From positions 18,136,001-18,200,000 of the forward strand of contig JARDYH010000005.1 of the NCBI GenBank assembly GCA_029215795.1: a stretch of DNA of 64,000 bases, given 5' to 3'. Positions within the stretch are counted from its first letter, which is position 1; the number at the start of each line of letters is the position of its first letter. The DNA is from Anniella stebbinsi (Eukaryota > Chordata > Lepidosauria > Squamata > Anniellidae). Of this stretch, positions 1 through 12,049 are shown piece after piece. Position numbers and translations under genes: made by a program. The notes beneath the pieces were generated by a model that saw only the letters and a program-made list of their open reading frames with translations, was not told the DNA's origin and did not search any database.

Positions 1-440
1 CTGCCATCTCTCGCCTTGTTCCGAAGCTGCTGGGCAGGGAAGGGGGTGGACCAGCGAGCCAAACGGTCACTGGACCACCTCCACGCCTCTGCGGACCATC
101 GTTTTAAAATAAATAAATAAATAAATAAAAGGGGATGGATGTGCAGAGCTGGAGCACCTCGTTCCTCCCCTCCCCCATTGTGGTTGTTGTTGTTGTTTAT
201 TTGTACAAGCTTCGCATTTACAGATTTTTTTAAAAATGAACCAAAACAGGCTCCTTTCCCTGAGCTCTGATGCAATGTCCCATGGCGCACATGGGTGCTG
301 GTTGGCGGCAGCAGCTCCTTCACACAAAACCCGCACTTGCGCTTCTTCCTGTGCAGATAATGGGAAGGAGCGCCAATGCAGGAGTTCAAGACCTCGAGGC
401 GCAAACGCAAGGCCGTCAAGACATGGCCTGGGTGATTTGC
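1..440 (+). repeat. GC-rich interspersed repeat, family R1 (left end cut by window)
   Basis: Blocks such as gggcagggaaggg, caccacctcc-gcctc and gctccttcctgtg(t/c)aga also occur in the same order at 53990-54440, which shows a shared dispersed element. An AAATA tract (110-130) and a GTT tract (181-200) lie inside it. Confidence 0.6.
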
Positions 441-724
441 AGTAGATTGGCAAGGTTTTCTGACTCACAATTGTTTAACAGTGGCAACAACAAAATGACT
501 TCCCACCCCCAAATCAGGATGGCAAACTCTGGTTGAAGATATTCTTGGAGATTTACGCACACACACAATATTTTACCTAGTATCAAAATATTAAAATCTC
601 CAGGATTGCTTTCAATAATCTCCTGGAGTTGATGCTGATTCCTGCAGACTCCAGGCCAATCCTGGAGGAGTGACAACCCTACCCCAAATTATAGTGCTGA
701 ACTGAACAATGCCAGAGGTAACCA

Positions 725-1000
725 GGGGCATGTCTACATGGGATATTTACTCCTTCGAGACTGTGAAGTTGCGCACCTTTGTTTATATGATGCAGTGACC
801 AGTTCGCAGCCACATCGTGATATCCGTCCTGAAGCTGTGCATTTTCTCACTCCCGTTTTACCGCGTATTTTAAGTTTGCTCCGCCATCACCATAGTTCTC
901 TGTGCATGTGTCATTGGTGGGGTGAATGTGGCTTAGGATGGTGGGCGTACTTTGGGTGCTGATTGGTGGAAGGGAAATCACATGGGACGGGGGTACAGGG
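725..1000 (+). repeat. Possible R1-related element
   Basis: It begins ggggcatgtctacatggg, resembling the R1 start ggggctgtctacacatgg at 42920. It has the same style of GC-rich body with a 'gattggtgg' block. The relation is weaker than for the other copies. Confidence 0.35.
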
Positions 1001-1860
1001 AGAGCAGAGGTCTAACCATTCCTACCCGGAAGTAAGTCATGGCCTTCAATTGGCACTTTGGTAATACAGGAACAGAGGGGTCTAGAGAATTCCTTTGCCA
1101 GCCCTTTTTCATTAAAAACTGTGTTGAGAAGGTGGGTTCAGTTGCTGCCTTCGTTGAGCACTGGGTAATCATGCTCACTCTGAAATGGAGATGGGAGAAC
1201 TGAGCCTCGGGATGTGCAAAGGACCAGTGCTTCTAAACTCCTCTCTCTTTCTCTCATCCCTCACTGCCCCCTTTCTGGGCCGCAGCCACAGTTAGAGAAG
1301 GAAAGGAAATGCAAGAGCAGCCGTGGATCTGATATTATTAGTAGTAGTAGTACTGCTATTGCTCTGTCAGGGAGAGAGAGGGGTGTGAGGGTGGATGTTT
1401 GCATCCAGAAGTAATTCAGAAGTAACTCCTCCATTTCACTTTAATAGCATGGGAACGAGGGGCGGGGAAGCCTGTTGATTCAAAGCTTCGCAACTACAAA
1501 GAAGCACAGCTGAGAGAGGTGGGCACCTGTTGTTTCGAAGCTACGTAGGTGCACGGAGGCATCCTTTCACTGCCAAGGAGTGGAACGGAAGAAGGAAAAA
1601 AATACTTTCAGAGCCTCATCGTTAGTCCCTATTCGCTGCGCATTACAGCCGTGTAACCAGTCCTATGAAGTTTTGGGGCAGGATATTCCACGTTCAATCC
1701 TACCCATAAATCACAGTGGTTGTCACTTCGCAACTGGGGTGCTGCGGGATTTTTGAGGGGATCAGCAGTGAAAGCAGCGCCTTATAGATGGCTTCCAGGA
1801 GTGGAAGGAGTCCAAGATCAATTTCAGGTCTAGTGTTCACAACAAATTCTGAGGCTTAGA
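1000..1860. other. No recognisable gene or repeat
   Basis: Apart from a short TAG run at 1338-1352, I find no exon with homology and no clear repeat here. The open frames are short and have no family resemblance. Confidence 0.5.
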
Positions 1861-1917
1861 ATTTTTTTTATTCTAAGCGTATGGTCAGTGAGCCTCGAGG
1901 TTCTAGTAAAAATAAAA

Positions 1918-2003
1918 CAAAATAGATTCCACAAGCCTGAGGTTTGCCCATAACTAATCTACATCAGGTTTAGACATACTTCAGGCTTGCAGGATCTATT
2001 TTG
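1918..2003. repeat. Imperfect inverted repeat
   Basis: A 26-base arm at 1918-1943 is the near reverse complement of 1978-2003, with a 34-base spacer. It is probably a small palindromic transposon relic. Confidence 0.6.
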
Positions 2004-2884
2004 TTTTTTTCCTCTGAATTTTGTGGTCTGCCAGGCCTAAAATGGTGCCTCAGGACACAGAGCCAATTATCCGCTGCATCCTAATGAACCCATCACTTTG
2101 ATATTTGCAAATGTACATGCGAGTTATCAAAGATGAAGAAGTCCAAAATAATTAACTCTCTAAAATTGGCCCAGTGGTGCAGCAAGGTGATCCTGGGGCC
2201 AAAGTCCAGCCCCCGCCTGCCAAATGACCACCCAGAGAGTGGCAGATGATGGGGCAGTGTTTTATGAAAAATTACTTTCTATTTTTGTATGTGCTGGATA
2301 TCATGTCATTGATTTCCTTTACTGACCTTGAGTTTGTCTGTTATAGCAGAGTGAGAAAATTTTATCTCTGTCCATTTTCTTCACACTGTTCATAATTTTA
2401 TAAACTACATAAACTGCTTAGTTGTGTCTTTGTCAAAACTAAAAAGCCATGATCTCTTTCGCTTTTCCCCTTAGGGAAGGGGTCCAGCAACAGCTTGATC
2501 ATTCCGGTTGCCTTTTTTCGCCATCTTTTCCACTTCTTTCTATCAAAAAGAATCTTTTTGGAATGGGGCATCGAAAACGGCACACAGTCATTCAAATGGG
2601 GCCACACCACAGAGTTATGCAAAAGCACCATGATGACTGGTTCTTTCATTTTCTCTTTCCTAATAATCCCCGACATGGAATTTGCTTCGCACCACCATCA
2701 TCTCACACTGACCTGATGTCTTAGTTGCATGTACTTATCACAATCCAAGAGCTTTATCACGGCCAATTCACCGAGACCCACTGAGTTCAGTAGCACTTAC
2801 TTTCTAGTAAGTGCATAGGATTGCAGTCTTAAATGATCCAGAGCCTTGTTCTTTCTATCTATTGTGTACAGTGAACCTGGAGGT

Positions 2885-3050
2885 TTTTTTAGACATAAGA
2901 ACACAAGAGCCCTGCTGGATCAGACCCAGGGTCCATCTAGTCCAGCGTTCTGCTCACACAGAGGCCAAACAGCTGTTGCACCTTCCCAAACAAAGAGCTC
3001 GCCACCCCACCCGTCCCCGCCTCCATTACTGCCATCTTGTCATTACTTGA
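2885..3050 (+). repeat. SINE-like repeat (ctgctggatcagacc type)
   Basis: It contains agagccctgctggatcagacc followed by gtccatctagtccagc, a very common squamate dispersed sequence. It recurs at 12518, 13500 (reverse) and 30583. Confidence 0.75.
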
Positions 3051-3690
3051 AGGAAAGGCACTTTTCATATATACAAGTGTGAATTTGTTATCATCTCTGT
3101 AGCTCTTCTACAGTTCTGTTGCAGCTCTTGAGCCAACAAAGACTACGCCTTTTGCAGGTACTGACTAAGGGGGTATCTATTTGATGCCACATTGGTAGGT
3201 GATTTCTACATAACTCTGCAGCGTTTTCTCCCTGTAGCTCAACAACTGTGTGCATGTTCTCTCTTAATTTCCCTAAGAAAACCTCGCTTACAAATCAATT
3301 TGATCTTGGGGGACCACTGGAAGCTGCCCATGCTCATTCTATCACTTCCTTCCCCTCCTCCAAACATTAACCTGGCAGGGATGGAGTTACAGAATCCAGC
3401 ATACCGGATGTGAGTGTTGCAGCCAGAGCCTTCCTTGAGTTAGAGTTAACCAGAGCAGGACTCATTGCATCCAGGAGGGTGTGTGGGGTGCATATGAGAG
3501 AGAAGGAGGGAGAACGTCTGTGTTGGACTGTCTCTTGCTGATGATGTTTAGGTTTCACTGATATATATATAGCTATAGATACAGATATATAGAACACATT
3601 TCTTTCCTTTTTCAGAGAATATTCCTGACAGACTCTAAAAGGCAATGATAGAGCAAATACAGAACGAACTGATAAAGCAGAAGCAGGCAA
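3050..3690. other. No recognisable gene; short TA-rich microsatellite
   Basis: Only a short (TA)n tract near 3560-3572 and a GATA-like stretch at 3575-3590 stand out. Confidence 0.5.
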
Positions 3691-3694
3691 ATTG

Positions 3695-3812
3695 TGGTCC
3701 TGTAGATGTTGATAGACTGCAACTCCCATCAGCCCTAAGCAATATAACCAAAGTTGAGGGATCCTGGGAGTTGCTGTCCAGCAACATCTGGAGGGCCACA
3801 AGTTGCCCGTCC
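3695..3812. repeat. Palindromic MITE, 'acaactcccatcag' family
   Basis: It reads caactcccatcagccc inward on one side and gggagttgctgtccagcaacatctgg on the other. This is the first of about fourteen copies in the window, each a fold-back of about 100-140 bases. Confidence 0.75.
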
Positions 3813-3925
3813 CTGACTTAAAGGCTACTTCATATCCAGATGTTCAGATATGCTGCCAATAGACCATAACCTTCCTACACTTGCAAGAAATGGTTACTGG
3901 TCTAATAGTCATGTTTTTAAAGAGA

Positions 3926-3974
<49 letters not shown>
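3926..3974 (+). repeat. (GA)n microsatellite
   Basis: About 24 GA units in an almost uninterrupted run. Confidence 0.97.
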
Positions 3975-3980
<6 letters not shown>

Positions 3981-3999
3981 GCCAGTGACTCAGATTTAA

Positions 4000-4675
4000 T
4001 ATTTAAAAAATATGAAAATGTAATAAGGAAGATTATTTACAGTACAGTGGTTGAATTGTACAAGAATGGTATCTGGGAACTGTAATGAACGGCAATGCCA
4101 ATTCCTGTGGGGTTTCTCATAAACCCTCCCCCAATACCACACTCATCTACTTTTTTTCCCTTCAGCTCAGAATCTTGATGGTAATAGAAAAAAATAACTG
4201 AACAGTTTGTGCATCTCTATCTCTGCTGCTGCTGCATCAACACAAAATAGCTATTGCATTGTGCTGCGTTGTTAAATTTCCCCTCCATGCTGGGGTCATT
4301 TGCGGGCTCTAGCTGAGCAAAAACAAGCAAACAAGAAAGATTGACACTGCCTAGGGTCTTAAACCTTCAGATCTGTGAATAAGAAATAATGCCCGGAACA
4401 GTTTTTCGCAATTACTGAACTGTAATACTAACCCTGATAGGAATGTTAAGTGCCCATTGTGGTTGGCTGCTGTATGTGGGATACTGACGTTTTAAACTCC
4501 CAGTTTGTGATGATGAGCAAAAAGGGCTTTATGTTCTCACAGTGCGTGGAAAATGGGGAAGACATACACACACTTCCCACTTTCTGTTCAAGTTTAGGAC
4601 CAAAGCAAAATAAGATGATTTTTTTTAAAAAATGCAATACTCCAGCTTTGGGGCAAAACAAGAGGTGAGGAGAAG
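4000..4675. other. No recognisable gene
   Basis: AT-rich sequence without exon-like homology or clear repeat. Confidence 0.5.
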
Positions 4676-4802
4676 GTAGATCTCCAGATGTTTGAACTTC
4701 AACTCTCAGAAGGCCCTGGCAGCACTGCCAATAGTCAGGAATGCTGGGTGTAGAAGCCCAAAGTATCTGGAGATCTACTTTGTGTGCACGCAAAGTAGAT
4801 CT
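4676..4802. repeat. Palindromic MITE copy with a perfect terminal hairpin
   Basis: This is a copy of the family seen at 3695. At its right end agatctactttg (4771-4782) and caaagtagatct (4791-4802) form a perfect 12-bp stem around an 8-base loop. Confidence 0.7.
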
Positions 4803-6595
4803 GGGATAACTAAGCTGAACAAATGATGGCCATTCCAGAGAAAACAGCTAGTATGGAAGCAACGTTTTGCCAATTTCATTTATTTCCAGTTGCAGTTTGG
4901 TGCCGAGCCAGAAGGTGGCACACTCAGACTCACACAGAGAGAGCCCAGGGTCTCTCTGTTAGGAATGTACAAGAATGTTGCTGATGTTCACAAATCATGT
5001 GTACATGTCCCATTCTCAACTACGAACGCAAATGTGAGCAGAAGCTCATGTTCTCCGAAAATGTTTGCAAATTCCCAAACCCACGTTTGTGCTTGAAAAA
5101 GACACACTTAATTTTCCCCCGTACTTTCCTCTCTGAGGAAAGCACATTTGAGTGCACTCTTTTAAAAATGTGTGTTTTCCCACTTTTCCCATTCAAACGA
5201 AATGGAAAAAAAGCACAATTGAACACAGAAAACAAGGTGAGACAAACTTTGAGGTGGTGTTTGGAGAATCTCAAAAGATTGTGAAAATTGTTCACCCACC
5301 CCAAATCTCCTTAGCAGCAAAACTGTCCCCCAAAGGCAGCTTTGGCCATGTCAACGCTAGTCGTTAATTGAGATTAACAAGCCCTTAACACAATTACGTT
5401 CTATACAGTTTCATTGAGAGAGGAGTTTATGAAGAAGGACAGTATTCGTTCTGTAAAAAACTAAACAAAAAAAAAACCCTAACAATATTGTACCCCACAC
5501 TCTTCACCTATGAAAACAGAGGAGAAATGTGGATTTTGCTGGGATACATGTATGGTAAATAAATAGGATAAGTTTTTTTTTCCCCTCTTGCAATTCCATT
5601 CTTGCTCAAAGCACACACTCACCACAATTTGATATTGGGAGAAGAAGTTGGCATCCTGAGAATCGAGTTTGTTTTTTTAGCGAGTTGCTAGCCCTTATGG
5701 CCACAAAAATAGGCTTTGAAGGATGTGGTCAATGTCTGGGGAAATCTCTGAATTCAAGAGCAGAGAGAGCAGAGGTTGATTGAGTTTCCAGTGGCCAGAG
5801 AAGAACTTATGTGTAGTTCATTGTATATCTCCCCATGACTCAGGAAGCAGGCTAAATTATGCAAAGTAATGCCTACATTACAGAATCTAAGCAACTTGCA
5901 ATTTTTGTCTTTCCTTGGTACAGGATTTCATTTTTTTTTCTTAGCAGATGTCATTATACATAGGGGGAAAAGTTTTAATTTGGTTTATAACCCTTATTAT
6001 GAACATGTGTGAAGGAGACCCTGTAATTTTTTTCTAACCAGGCCTTTCACCCGTTTCTTTATCAACAATGGAAGGTTGTTGTTTTTAATTTATTCAACAT
6101 ATTTACATACCAAAGAGGTTTACAAAGCAGATTAAAAGTCAATATCACACCATTAAAAACTCTTAAATGAATTTTGTCATCTGTTTTTGTTGGAGGGGGT
6201 TATTTTTAAGCAAGAGGAACAGTAGCATAAAACACAGTCATTCTTAAAGTGGAAAATCCTGTTTATATACCTACTATGAAAAGCCCCCACTTCCTAATGG
6301 TTTCTGGAGATTACTATTAAAGGCACAAGTGCAGGCTAGACTTATTATCTGGTCAGTTGACTATACTACCAGTGAGTAGAAATTACTTAAAAGTGGGAGG
6401 GAGAGATTGGGTCTGAAGCCTACCTGGAAGCTCTACTGCCTAATCTCTGATGAATCAGTATTCTCTCTAGTTAGTGATGCCAAAAAAGCATTCAGCACAT
6501 GCTCCAGGGCACTCTTGTCCATTCACGTATTTGGGGGTTGAGCCCTGGTGCTGAAACTAGTAGTAGATTCTGTAGTTGAGTCCTGGCACAAATAA
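4803..6595. other. No recognisable gene; L2-like scrap at 6075-6170
   Basis: The stretch at 6075-6170 (tttattcaacatatttacat ... gaggtttacaaagcag) resembles the reverse of an L2 3' tail. The rest shows no exon with homology. Confidence 0.45.
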
Positions 6596-6603
6596 ATCCC
6601 TAT

Positions 6604-6634
6604 TCCCCCCCCACCACCACCACCACCACCACCA
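6604..6634 (+). repeat. Poly-C followed by (CCA)n microsatellite
   Basis: Eight C residues lead into about eight CCA/ACC units. They create a poly-glycine run in a spurious antisense frame. Confidence 0.95.
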
Positions 6635-6639
6635 AAGGC

Positions 6640-7676
6640 AAAATATGAGCTAGTATAAGATTCCCATGCATACATGCACACAGACCATTGGCCGGTCTGT
6701 GGAAATAATACAGCTACAGGACAAGCAAGGACAGAGGCTGTCGGCATTTGAGCCTTGCAATGAAGGATAGCTGTTACCAAGAATTGTGGCTCAATCTCCT
6801 CCTCCCTCCTGGCAGTACTCAGCTTTTGGGCTTCCTGGTTAAGATGGAAAGTTCTGAGCTGAGGATGCAGGAAGGAGAGAGGCTGAGCCCCTGGGGAGGG
6901 AAAGGGTGTGGGCTTCCTGAGTGCTAACCAGCATTTCCTTTGCTTGGGACAGGAGGTTGGGCTGGGAGCTGCTGGGAATTGAAAGGCCACTTGGGAGTCA
7001 TGGTAGGCATAGCAGGAGCTGCACATAACCAGTTGCATGCTGGGAAAGTAATGATGAGTGGATATATCTAGCGGGGAGATGGTGAATTCAGTACAGAATG
7101 GGAATGGGAAAGGGCTTGTTCATTCGCAAAATAAAATCTGAGTATACAGGAGAGAAATCCCCCTGAATTAAAGATCAGTCTAGTTATCCAAATACAGGAT
7201 GTGATCAAAAGCTGCTGAGGCTTTGTCCTCTGGTGATTATTTCAGGGGAAGCCCACTGGAATTAGGCTTTAAAAATGCAGGTTTTTTAAAAGCCTCATTT
7301 TTGGCGTGGGAGGGGAGAAGGAAAATCCCTTAACTCCCATTTCTGGTCAGAGATAAGGACAGAAGCCAGATGGGGACCTCCTGTGTGGTTTCCTATCCCT
7401 ACCCTATAACATGCTGGCCTTTCAGTTTTGTGGGGATTGTTATGGGACCAGCCACGGTTACTGTTTCTTTCTTGACAATAGCATCACTCACAGCTGGTGT
7501 GCATGTTATATAGAATACCACAGGGAGGCTGCCTTCAATTGTCCCGTGAGTGTCTCTGTTCCTATTAGTATGTTGTCAGCTGTTCAGTGCTCAACTGCTC
7601 ATCCTGGGCAGGAGAAATGTTCTCCATGCCAGTGTAAAAAAGCAGAATACAGCAATCCTGATTGGGTCTAGCGGGG
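6640..7676. other. No recognisable gene
   Basis: Unique-looking sequence. A 171-codon antisense open frame (6523-7038) owes its length to the microsatellite and has no family resemblance. Confidence 0.5.
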
Positions 7677-7985
7677 ACATGAAAGGGCCTTTTTGATGGC
7701 TGTTTCCAGGCTCTGGAACTCTCTACTGAGGGAGGCTAGGTTGGCCTCCTCTCTGCTGTCCTTTCGCCAGCAGGCAAAGATGTCTTTATGCAGGCAGGCA
7801 TTTGGCATATAAGCTGATCTGCTGTTTATTTATTTTATTGTTCTGCTTTTAATTGTGTGCTTTATGGATATGTTTTTTATGTAATGTTTTAATTATTTTG
7901 TTTCTAGCCTGTGTTGTTAGCTGTGCGGAGCCACATTTTTGGTGGGAAAATGGGATATAAATGTATTTATTTATAAACCTACAAA
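7677..7985 (+). repeat. L2-type LINE 3' end
   Basis: It carries the end of the second ORF (sense similar to ...SRLWNSLLREARLASSL, degenerate) and a T-rich 3' untranslated tail ending gggatataaatgtatttattta. It resembles the fuller copy at 45595-45960. Confidence 0.75.
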
Positions 7986-8194
7986 ATGTGGGGCTCAGGG
8001 CCAGAGGTTTTCCAGTTATGCTCTCTGGGTACTTGACCTCATCTGAACTGTGTCAAAAAACATGTTTTTTAAAAAATAGACATGTTCCAAAGCACTCTTT
8101 GTTTTCATTACTTCATTCGTTTTAGGGCTGAGCCCCATGGGGTGGGGGTCACATCAGGAATTGAGTTTATATTCATAAGTCTCCCCCCAAAGTG

Positions 8195-8300
8195 GCACCC
8201 TCCTGATGCATTTTGACTACAACTCCCACCATCCCCAGCCAGCATGACTGGGGATGGTGGGAGTTGTAGTCAAAATGCATCTGGAGGGCACCAGCTAGGG
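8195..8300. repeat. Palindromic MITE with a perfect 34-bp hairpin
   Basis: Positions 8205-8238 are the exact reverse complement of 8248-8281, with a 9-base loop. It is the best-preserved member of the 'acaactcccatcag' family here, so it is probably young or kept homogeneous. Confidence 0.9.
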
Positions 8301-9830
8301 GAAGACTGATGTACATGGTTATAATTTAGGATATGGCTGTCTAACTTCTTAAAATAGGGCAGACCCCAAACATTTTCAGTTTGATCCTATGCTGAGTTAA
8401 CTGTGTTGGGACAAGATATAAATCTTAACAAATAAATAACTTGGTATTGGGAGCAGTAACATTCACCATCCTGAGGATGTTTCCCATTATCATCACCACC
8501 ACCCAAGTACATCCAATCTTTCTTTGTTCTTTTTTAAAGCAAGTTTTGGGCCTTTGAGGCTTCAAAAACATATTTTAACTGAAAATATTTGGACGAGCCC
8601 TGCTGAAATCTCAGAAGATGTAAGGGATGTGTGCGCATGGAAGAAAGCAAGCAAGATGCCTGTAGCTCAAAGGCAAAGCTTTAGTTGCCCACATAGACCA
8701 TGATTGGCAAAAGCAAAACAGATTGTCCAAAACCAGCCAAGAGATTCAATTCTACACAATCTCTGCAGGTTGAAATATTTTGCTCTCTCTGCAGTTTGGG
8801 TGGCCTTGGGGCAAAAGCACATTGAGTGTACAGAACCCTTGCCAAATGACAGTGATTCCGCCCTGAACTTTCATGGCCAACGGTAGGGTTGCCAACTTTT
8901 GAATCGGACCCTATGAGCTGTGCCTTGTCCAGCTGTTGGATCTGTAGCAATCAGCAGATGACCAGGCCGGTTTTTGCACTCTAAAAACCTTTCAGTTGCC
9001 AGTTCTTGAAGATCTCATTCTTGCCACAAGTGCAGACTTTTTTTTCCCCTGGCCCATTGGCAACCCTGTGGGCATGAAGTAGAAAGAGAAGGTGGCAGTG
9101 CCAGGGATGTCGACACACAAAGCTGAATTGAGGCACTATTTCGATGCAAGAAACAAGATCCACTCAACTTGCCAGCACAGGAAGGAGGCTATGGAACAAC
9201 CAAATGGGAAGCAATTAACAGGGGCGGGGAGGGAGGAATTATCAAGAATCTCTCCAGTCATTTTTGTATGAGCTCTGAGAAGCACAATCATATTTGTTCA
9301 ATCCACAGCCAGCTTGAAGCAATTGCCCTTAGAAACGCTTCTGTTTAACTACGTTGTATTTTAAATGTCTTCTAAATATGTCCCCAGCAGTTACTAGCCC
9401 CACCACTAGAAAATGTACTAGCCCGTGCATCTTTATATTAATCATTTGTGGCACACTGATAGCCTTGAAGGAGAAAAGAAGAAGAGAGAACCCAACTTAC
9501 ATCTTTGTCTGGTTACCTAGAGGGCATTTTTACTCACCATGGGCAACCTGGCAAGATGGCCGATTACAAACCTGCTTTAAGTGCAGGCACAGGACAATTG
9601 ATGCGAGGACAGAAGCCCACAATAACCACTGGATTGCCTACAATTAACAAGCGTCAAAGAGTTAACTGCAGATCACCTGACTGCCAGAGAACAGAAAGTA
9701 TGCCAAGGGGATCTGGCCTCCCTCCCTTACACTGAGATGTTGCATCAACTTGGCACACTTTGTGTGCTATTGCTATCAATCATTTGTATTGCATTTTCTA
9801 TGTGCCAAGGAATGAGTTGTATAGTCCAGC
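8300..9830. other. No recognisable gene
   Basis: It contains one 'gtagggttgccaac' dispersed motif at 8884-8898, also seen at 37019. The region 9354-9735 has overlapping open frames but nothing I can match to a protein family. Confidence 0.45.
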
Positions 9831-9831
9831 C

Positions 9832-9965
9832 TTCCCTAAACTGGTGCCCTCCAGATGTTTTGGCCTACAACTCCCAGGGTTCTTGACAATTAGCTATGCT
9901 GGCTGGAGGTGATGGGAGTCAAAGTCCAAAACATCCGGAGAGCAGTGGTTTGGAGGAAGCTGGTA
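9832..9965. repeat. Palindromic MITE, 'acaactcccatcag' family
   Basis: It starts ccctaaactggtgccctccagatgttttggc and ends with the inverse (aaaacatccggagagcagtggtttggaggaagctgg), with some divergence. Confidence 0.75.
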
Positions 9966-10095
9966 TAGTCATTCTCACCAGTTGCTCTTGTAAGGTGCAG
10001 GGACAGAGTCATTGCAGAACTGGCAACCTTAATGGAGAGCTGAGACCGATCTTGTCCAAGGCTGCCAAAGGAGCTGTCATGACTAGGCAGCTATA

Positions 10096-10411
10096 GGGTG
10101 ACCAGAAAAAAATCAGGTCAGGGCTCATGTAACTTTAACAGTTGTAGAGAAAAGGGGATTTCAGCCAGTGTCATTTGTATGCAATTAGTTCTTGGTGAAA
10201 TTCCCTCTTCATCACAACAGTTAAAGTTGCAGGGGCCCTGCCTTCTTTTGCATATGGTCACTCTAGTATAGTGCCTGCAACTTTAACTGTTGTGATGAAG
10301 AGGGAATTTCACCAGGAACTAATTGCATACAAATGACACTGGCTGAAATCCCCTTTTCTCTACAACTGTTAAAGTTACATGAGCCCTGACCTGGATTTTA
10401 TCTGGTCAGCC
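10096..10411. mobile_element. Palindromic MITE, 'gggtgaccata' family, near-complete
   Basis: The 316-base unit is almost fully self-complementary and is bounded by TA at 10094-10095 and 10412-10413. The internal block cctcttcatcacaacag occurs inverted as ctgttgtgatgaagagg. The TA flanks suggest mobilisation by a Tc1/mariner-like transposase; this is inference. Confidence 0.85.
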
Positions 10412-10599
10412 TATTTGAACCCAAATGCAAATCCAGTCTCAAGCTGCAAGATAAGAGGTCTGTAGTATCACCAAATACAGCTGTTGTGAATGATCAGCCT
10501 GCTTATCTCACATGCATTACAGCTTCCATTGATTTGTCACAGACTGTGATCTCTGCATCTCATGACATCTGACCCCACTGTTTACTTCTCTTTGCTCTG

Positions 10600-10690
10600 C
10601 ATCCACATGCATGTATACCAGCCACTGAAGATAACATTTCACACATCTGACAAAGTGGACTCTAAGGGTAGTATCTAAAGAAGTCCCAGT
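10600..10690 (+). repeat. Dispersed 'catctgacaaagtggactcta' fragment
   Basis: It resembles the repeat at 53130-53220 (catctgatgaagtggactct) but lacks the rest of that element. Confidence 0.5.
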
Positions 10691-10760
10691 CCTAGCATTA
10701 ATGACATTGTGCTGGCGCAAAGCAATGCTACTGAATCAACCTATCGAGGAAAGGGCTTCA

Positions 10761-11019
10761 AAAGGGAATTTCAGCCAGTGTCATTTGTATGCAATTAGTT
10801 CCTGGTGAAATTCCCTCTTCATCACAACAGTTAAAGGTGCAGGCACTATACTAGAGTGACCAGATACAAAAGAAGGCAGGGCCCCTGCAACTTTAACAGC
10901 TGTGATGAAGAGGGAATATCACCAGGAACTAATTGCATACAAATGACATTGGCTGAAATTCCCTTTTCTCTACCACTGTTAAAGTTACATGAGCTCTGAC
11001 CTGGATTTTATCTGGTCAC
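10761..11019. mobile_element. Palindromic MITE, 'gggtgaccata' family, left end lost
   Basis: It matches the copy at 10096 for most of its length, with the left terminus missing. Confidence 0.8.
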
Positions 11020-11021
11020 AT

Positions 11022-11070
11022 TAGCTATTGGGCGGTATAGAAGTGCAATAAATAAATAAATAAATAAATC
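11022..11070 (+). repeat. L2 LINE 3' tail
   Basis: It reads attgggcggtatagaagtgc then aataaataaa repeats, the typical squamate L2 3' end, here separated from any ORF sequence. Confidence 0.7.
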
Positions 11071-11125
11071 TCTTCCTTAAGGAGCAGCAGTCAAACTAAT
11101 AAAGAGGTAGCACAGGAAGTACATA

Positions 11126-11420
11126 GGGTGACCATATGGAAAGGAGGACAGGGTTCCTGTATCTTTCACAGTTGTATAGAAAAGGGAATTTCAGCAGGTG
11201 TCATTTGTATGCATGCAGCACCTTGTGAAATTTCCTCTTCATCACAAAGGTAAAGCTGCAGCCAGCCTCTTTTGTAGAGTGACCTCCTGCAGCTTTAACT
11301 GCTGTGGAGAGGGAATTTCACCAGGTGCTGCATTCATACAAAGAACACCTGCTGAAGTTCCCTTTTCTATACAACTCTTGAAGATAGAGGAGCCCTTACC
11401 CGCTTTCCATATGGTCACCC
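11126..11420. mobile_element. Palindromic MITE, 'gggtgaccata' family
   Basis: It has inverted ends gggtgaccatatggaaagg and ctttccatatggtcaccc and is flanked by TA on both sides. It is the third copy within 1.4 kb. Confidence 0.88.
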
Positions 11421-11849
11421 TAAAAAGTGTTTTCCTTTCTTCCTTCCTGCGGGAAATAATGACAGCCGGACCCTCCTCCAAAATATCTGGGAGGGCTTCT
11501 AAGTTAGAGAGAAGTGATTCGGAGCTATGGTCAAGCAGCCCTCGCCCCAAACCCTTCTGCTTGGTTAATTAAGCAGCGGTTCATTACTGGGTTACAGTCC
11601 ACACACGCTAGGCTGACTGATCCATTGCAAACTTAACTCTCTCACTGCTTTCTGCAGCAGCTGCGAACCTGAGGAACCAACTTCCCACCACCGCCTCCCA
11701 GGGAGATTTCATGGTTTCGGCAGGAAATGCAGTTTGGTGGCCATTCCTTGCCCTAGGAGGGTAGGGGAAAGGGGCTGGGAAAATTCTCAGGCAGGGAGGG
11801 AAGAAAAAAGAGGGAGGAAGGGAGGGAGGGGAGAGAAAAGGGGGGCGTG

Positions 11850-12037
11850 TTTCTTGTTCAGGCTCAAGAAGTCAGGCATCAGCGACACTCGAGTTCTCTA
11901 CGGCAGGGACGTTTGCAGCTCCCCTTCTGCCAGGCAGAAGAAGGCAAAGGGTTTTAGATGGAGACAAGCCAAGCAGGGAGCTGAGATGCCAGCCCCTAAT
12001 CCAGGCTTGGTGTTGCAAGGAATTCGAGATCATGAAG
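11850..12037 (+). other. Candidate alternative first exon of TNS2
   Basis: A non-repetitive, purine-rich stretch ends with ATG AAG followed by the donor gtaggc at 12038. Splicing in phase 0 to the C1 exon at 40841 would give Met-Lys then PGKVSEPHSF. This resembles a human tensin-2 isoform in which Met-Lys directly precedes PRKAEPHSF. Two earlier ATGs at 11958 and 11986 are out of frame, and the first is closed quickly by a stop. It could instead be a purely non-coding first exon spliced to the exon at 19060, or not an exon at all. The left limit is a guess. Confidence 0.4.
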
Positions 12038-12049
12038 GTAGGCGATGAC

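Noticed and set aside
6523..7038. 171-codon antisense open frame
   Set aside because: It contains a glycine run from the CCA microsatellite and resembles no protein I know.
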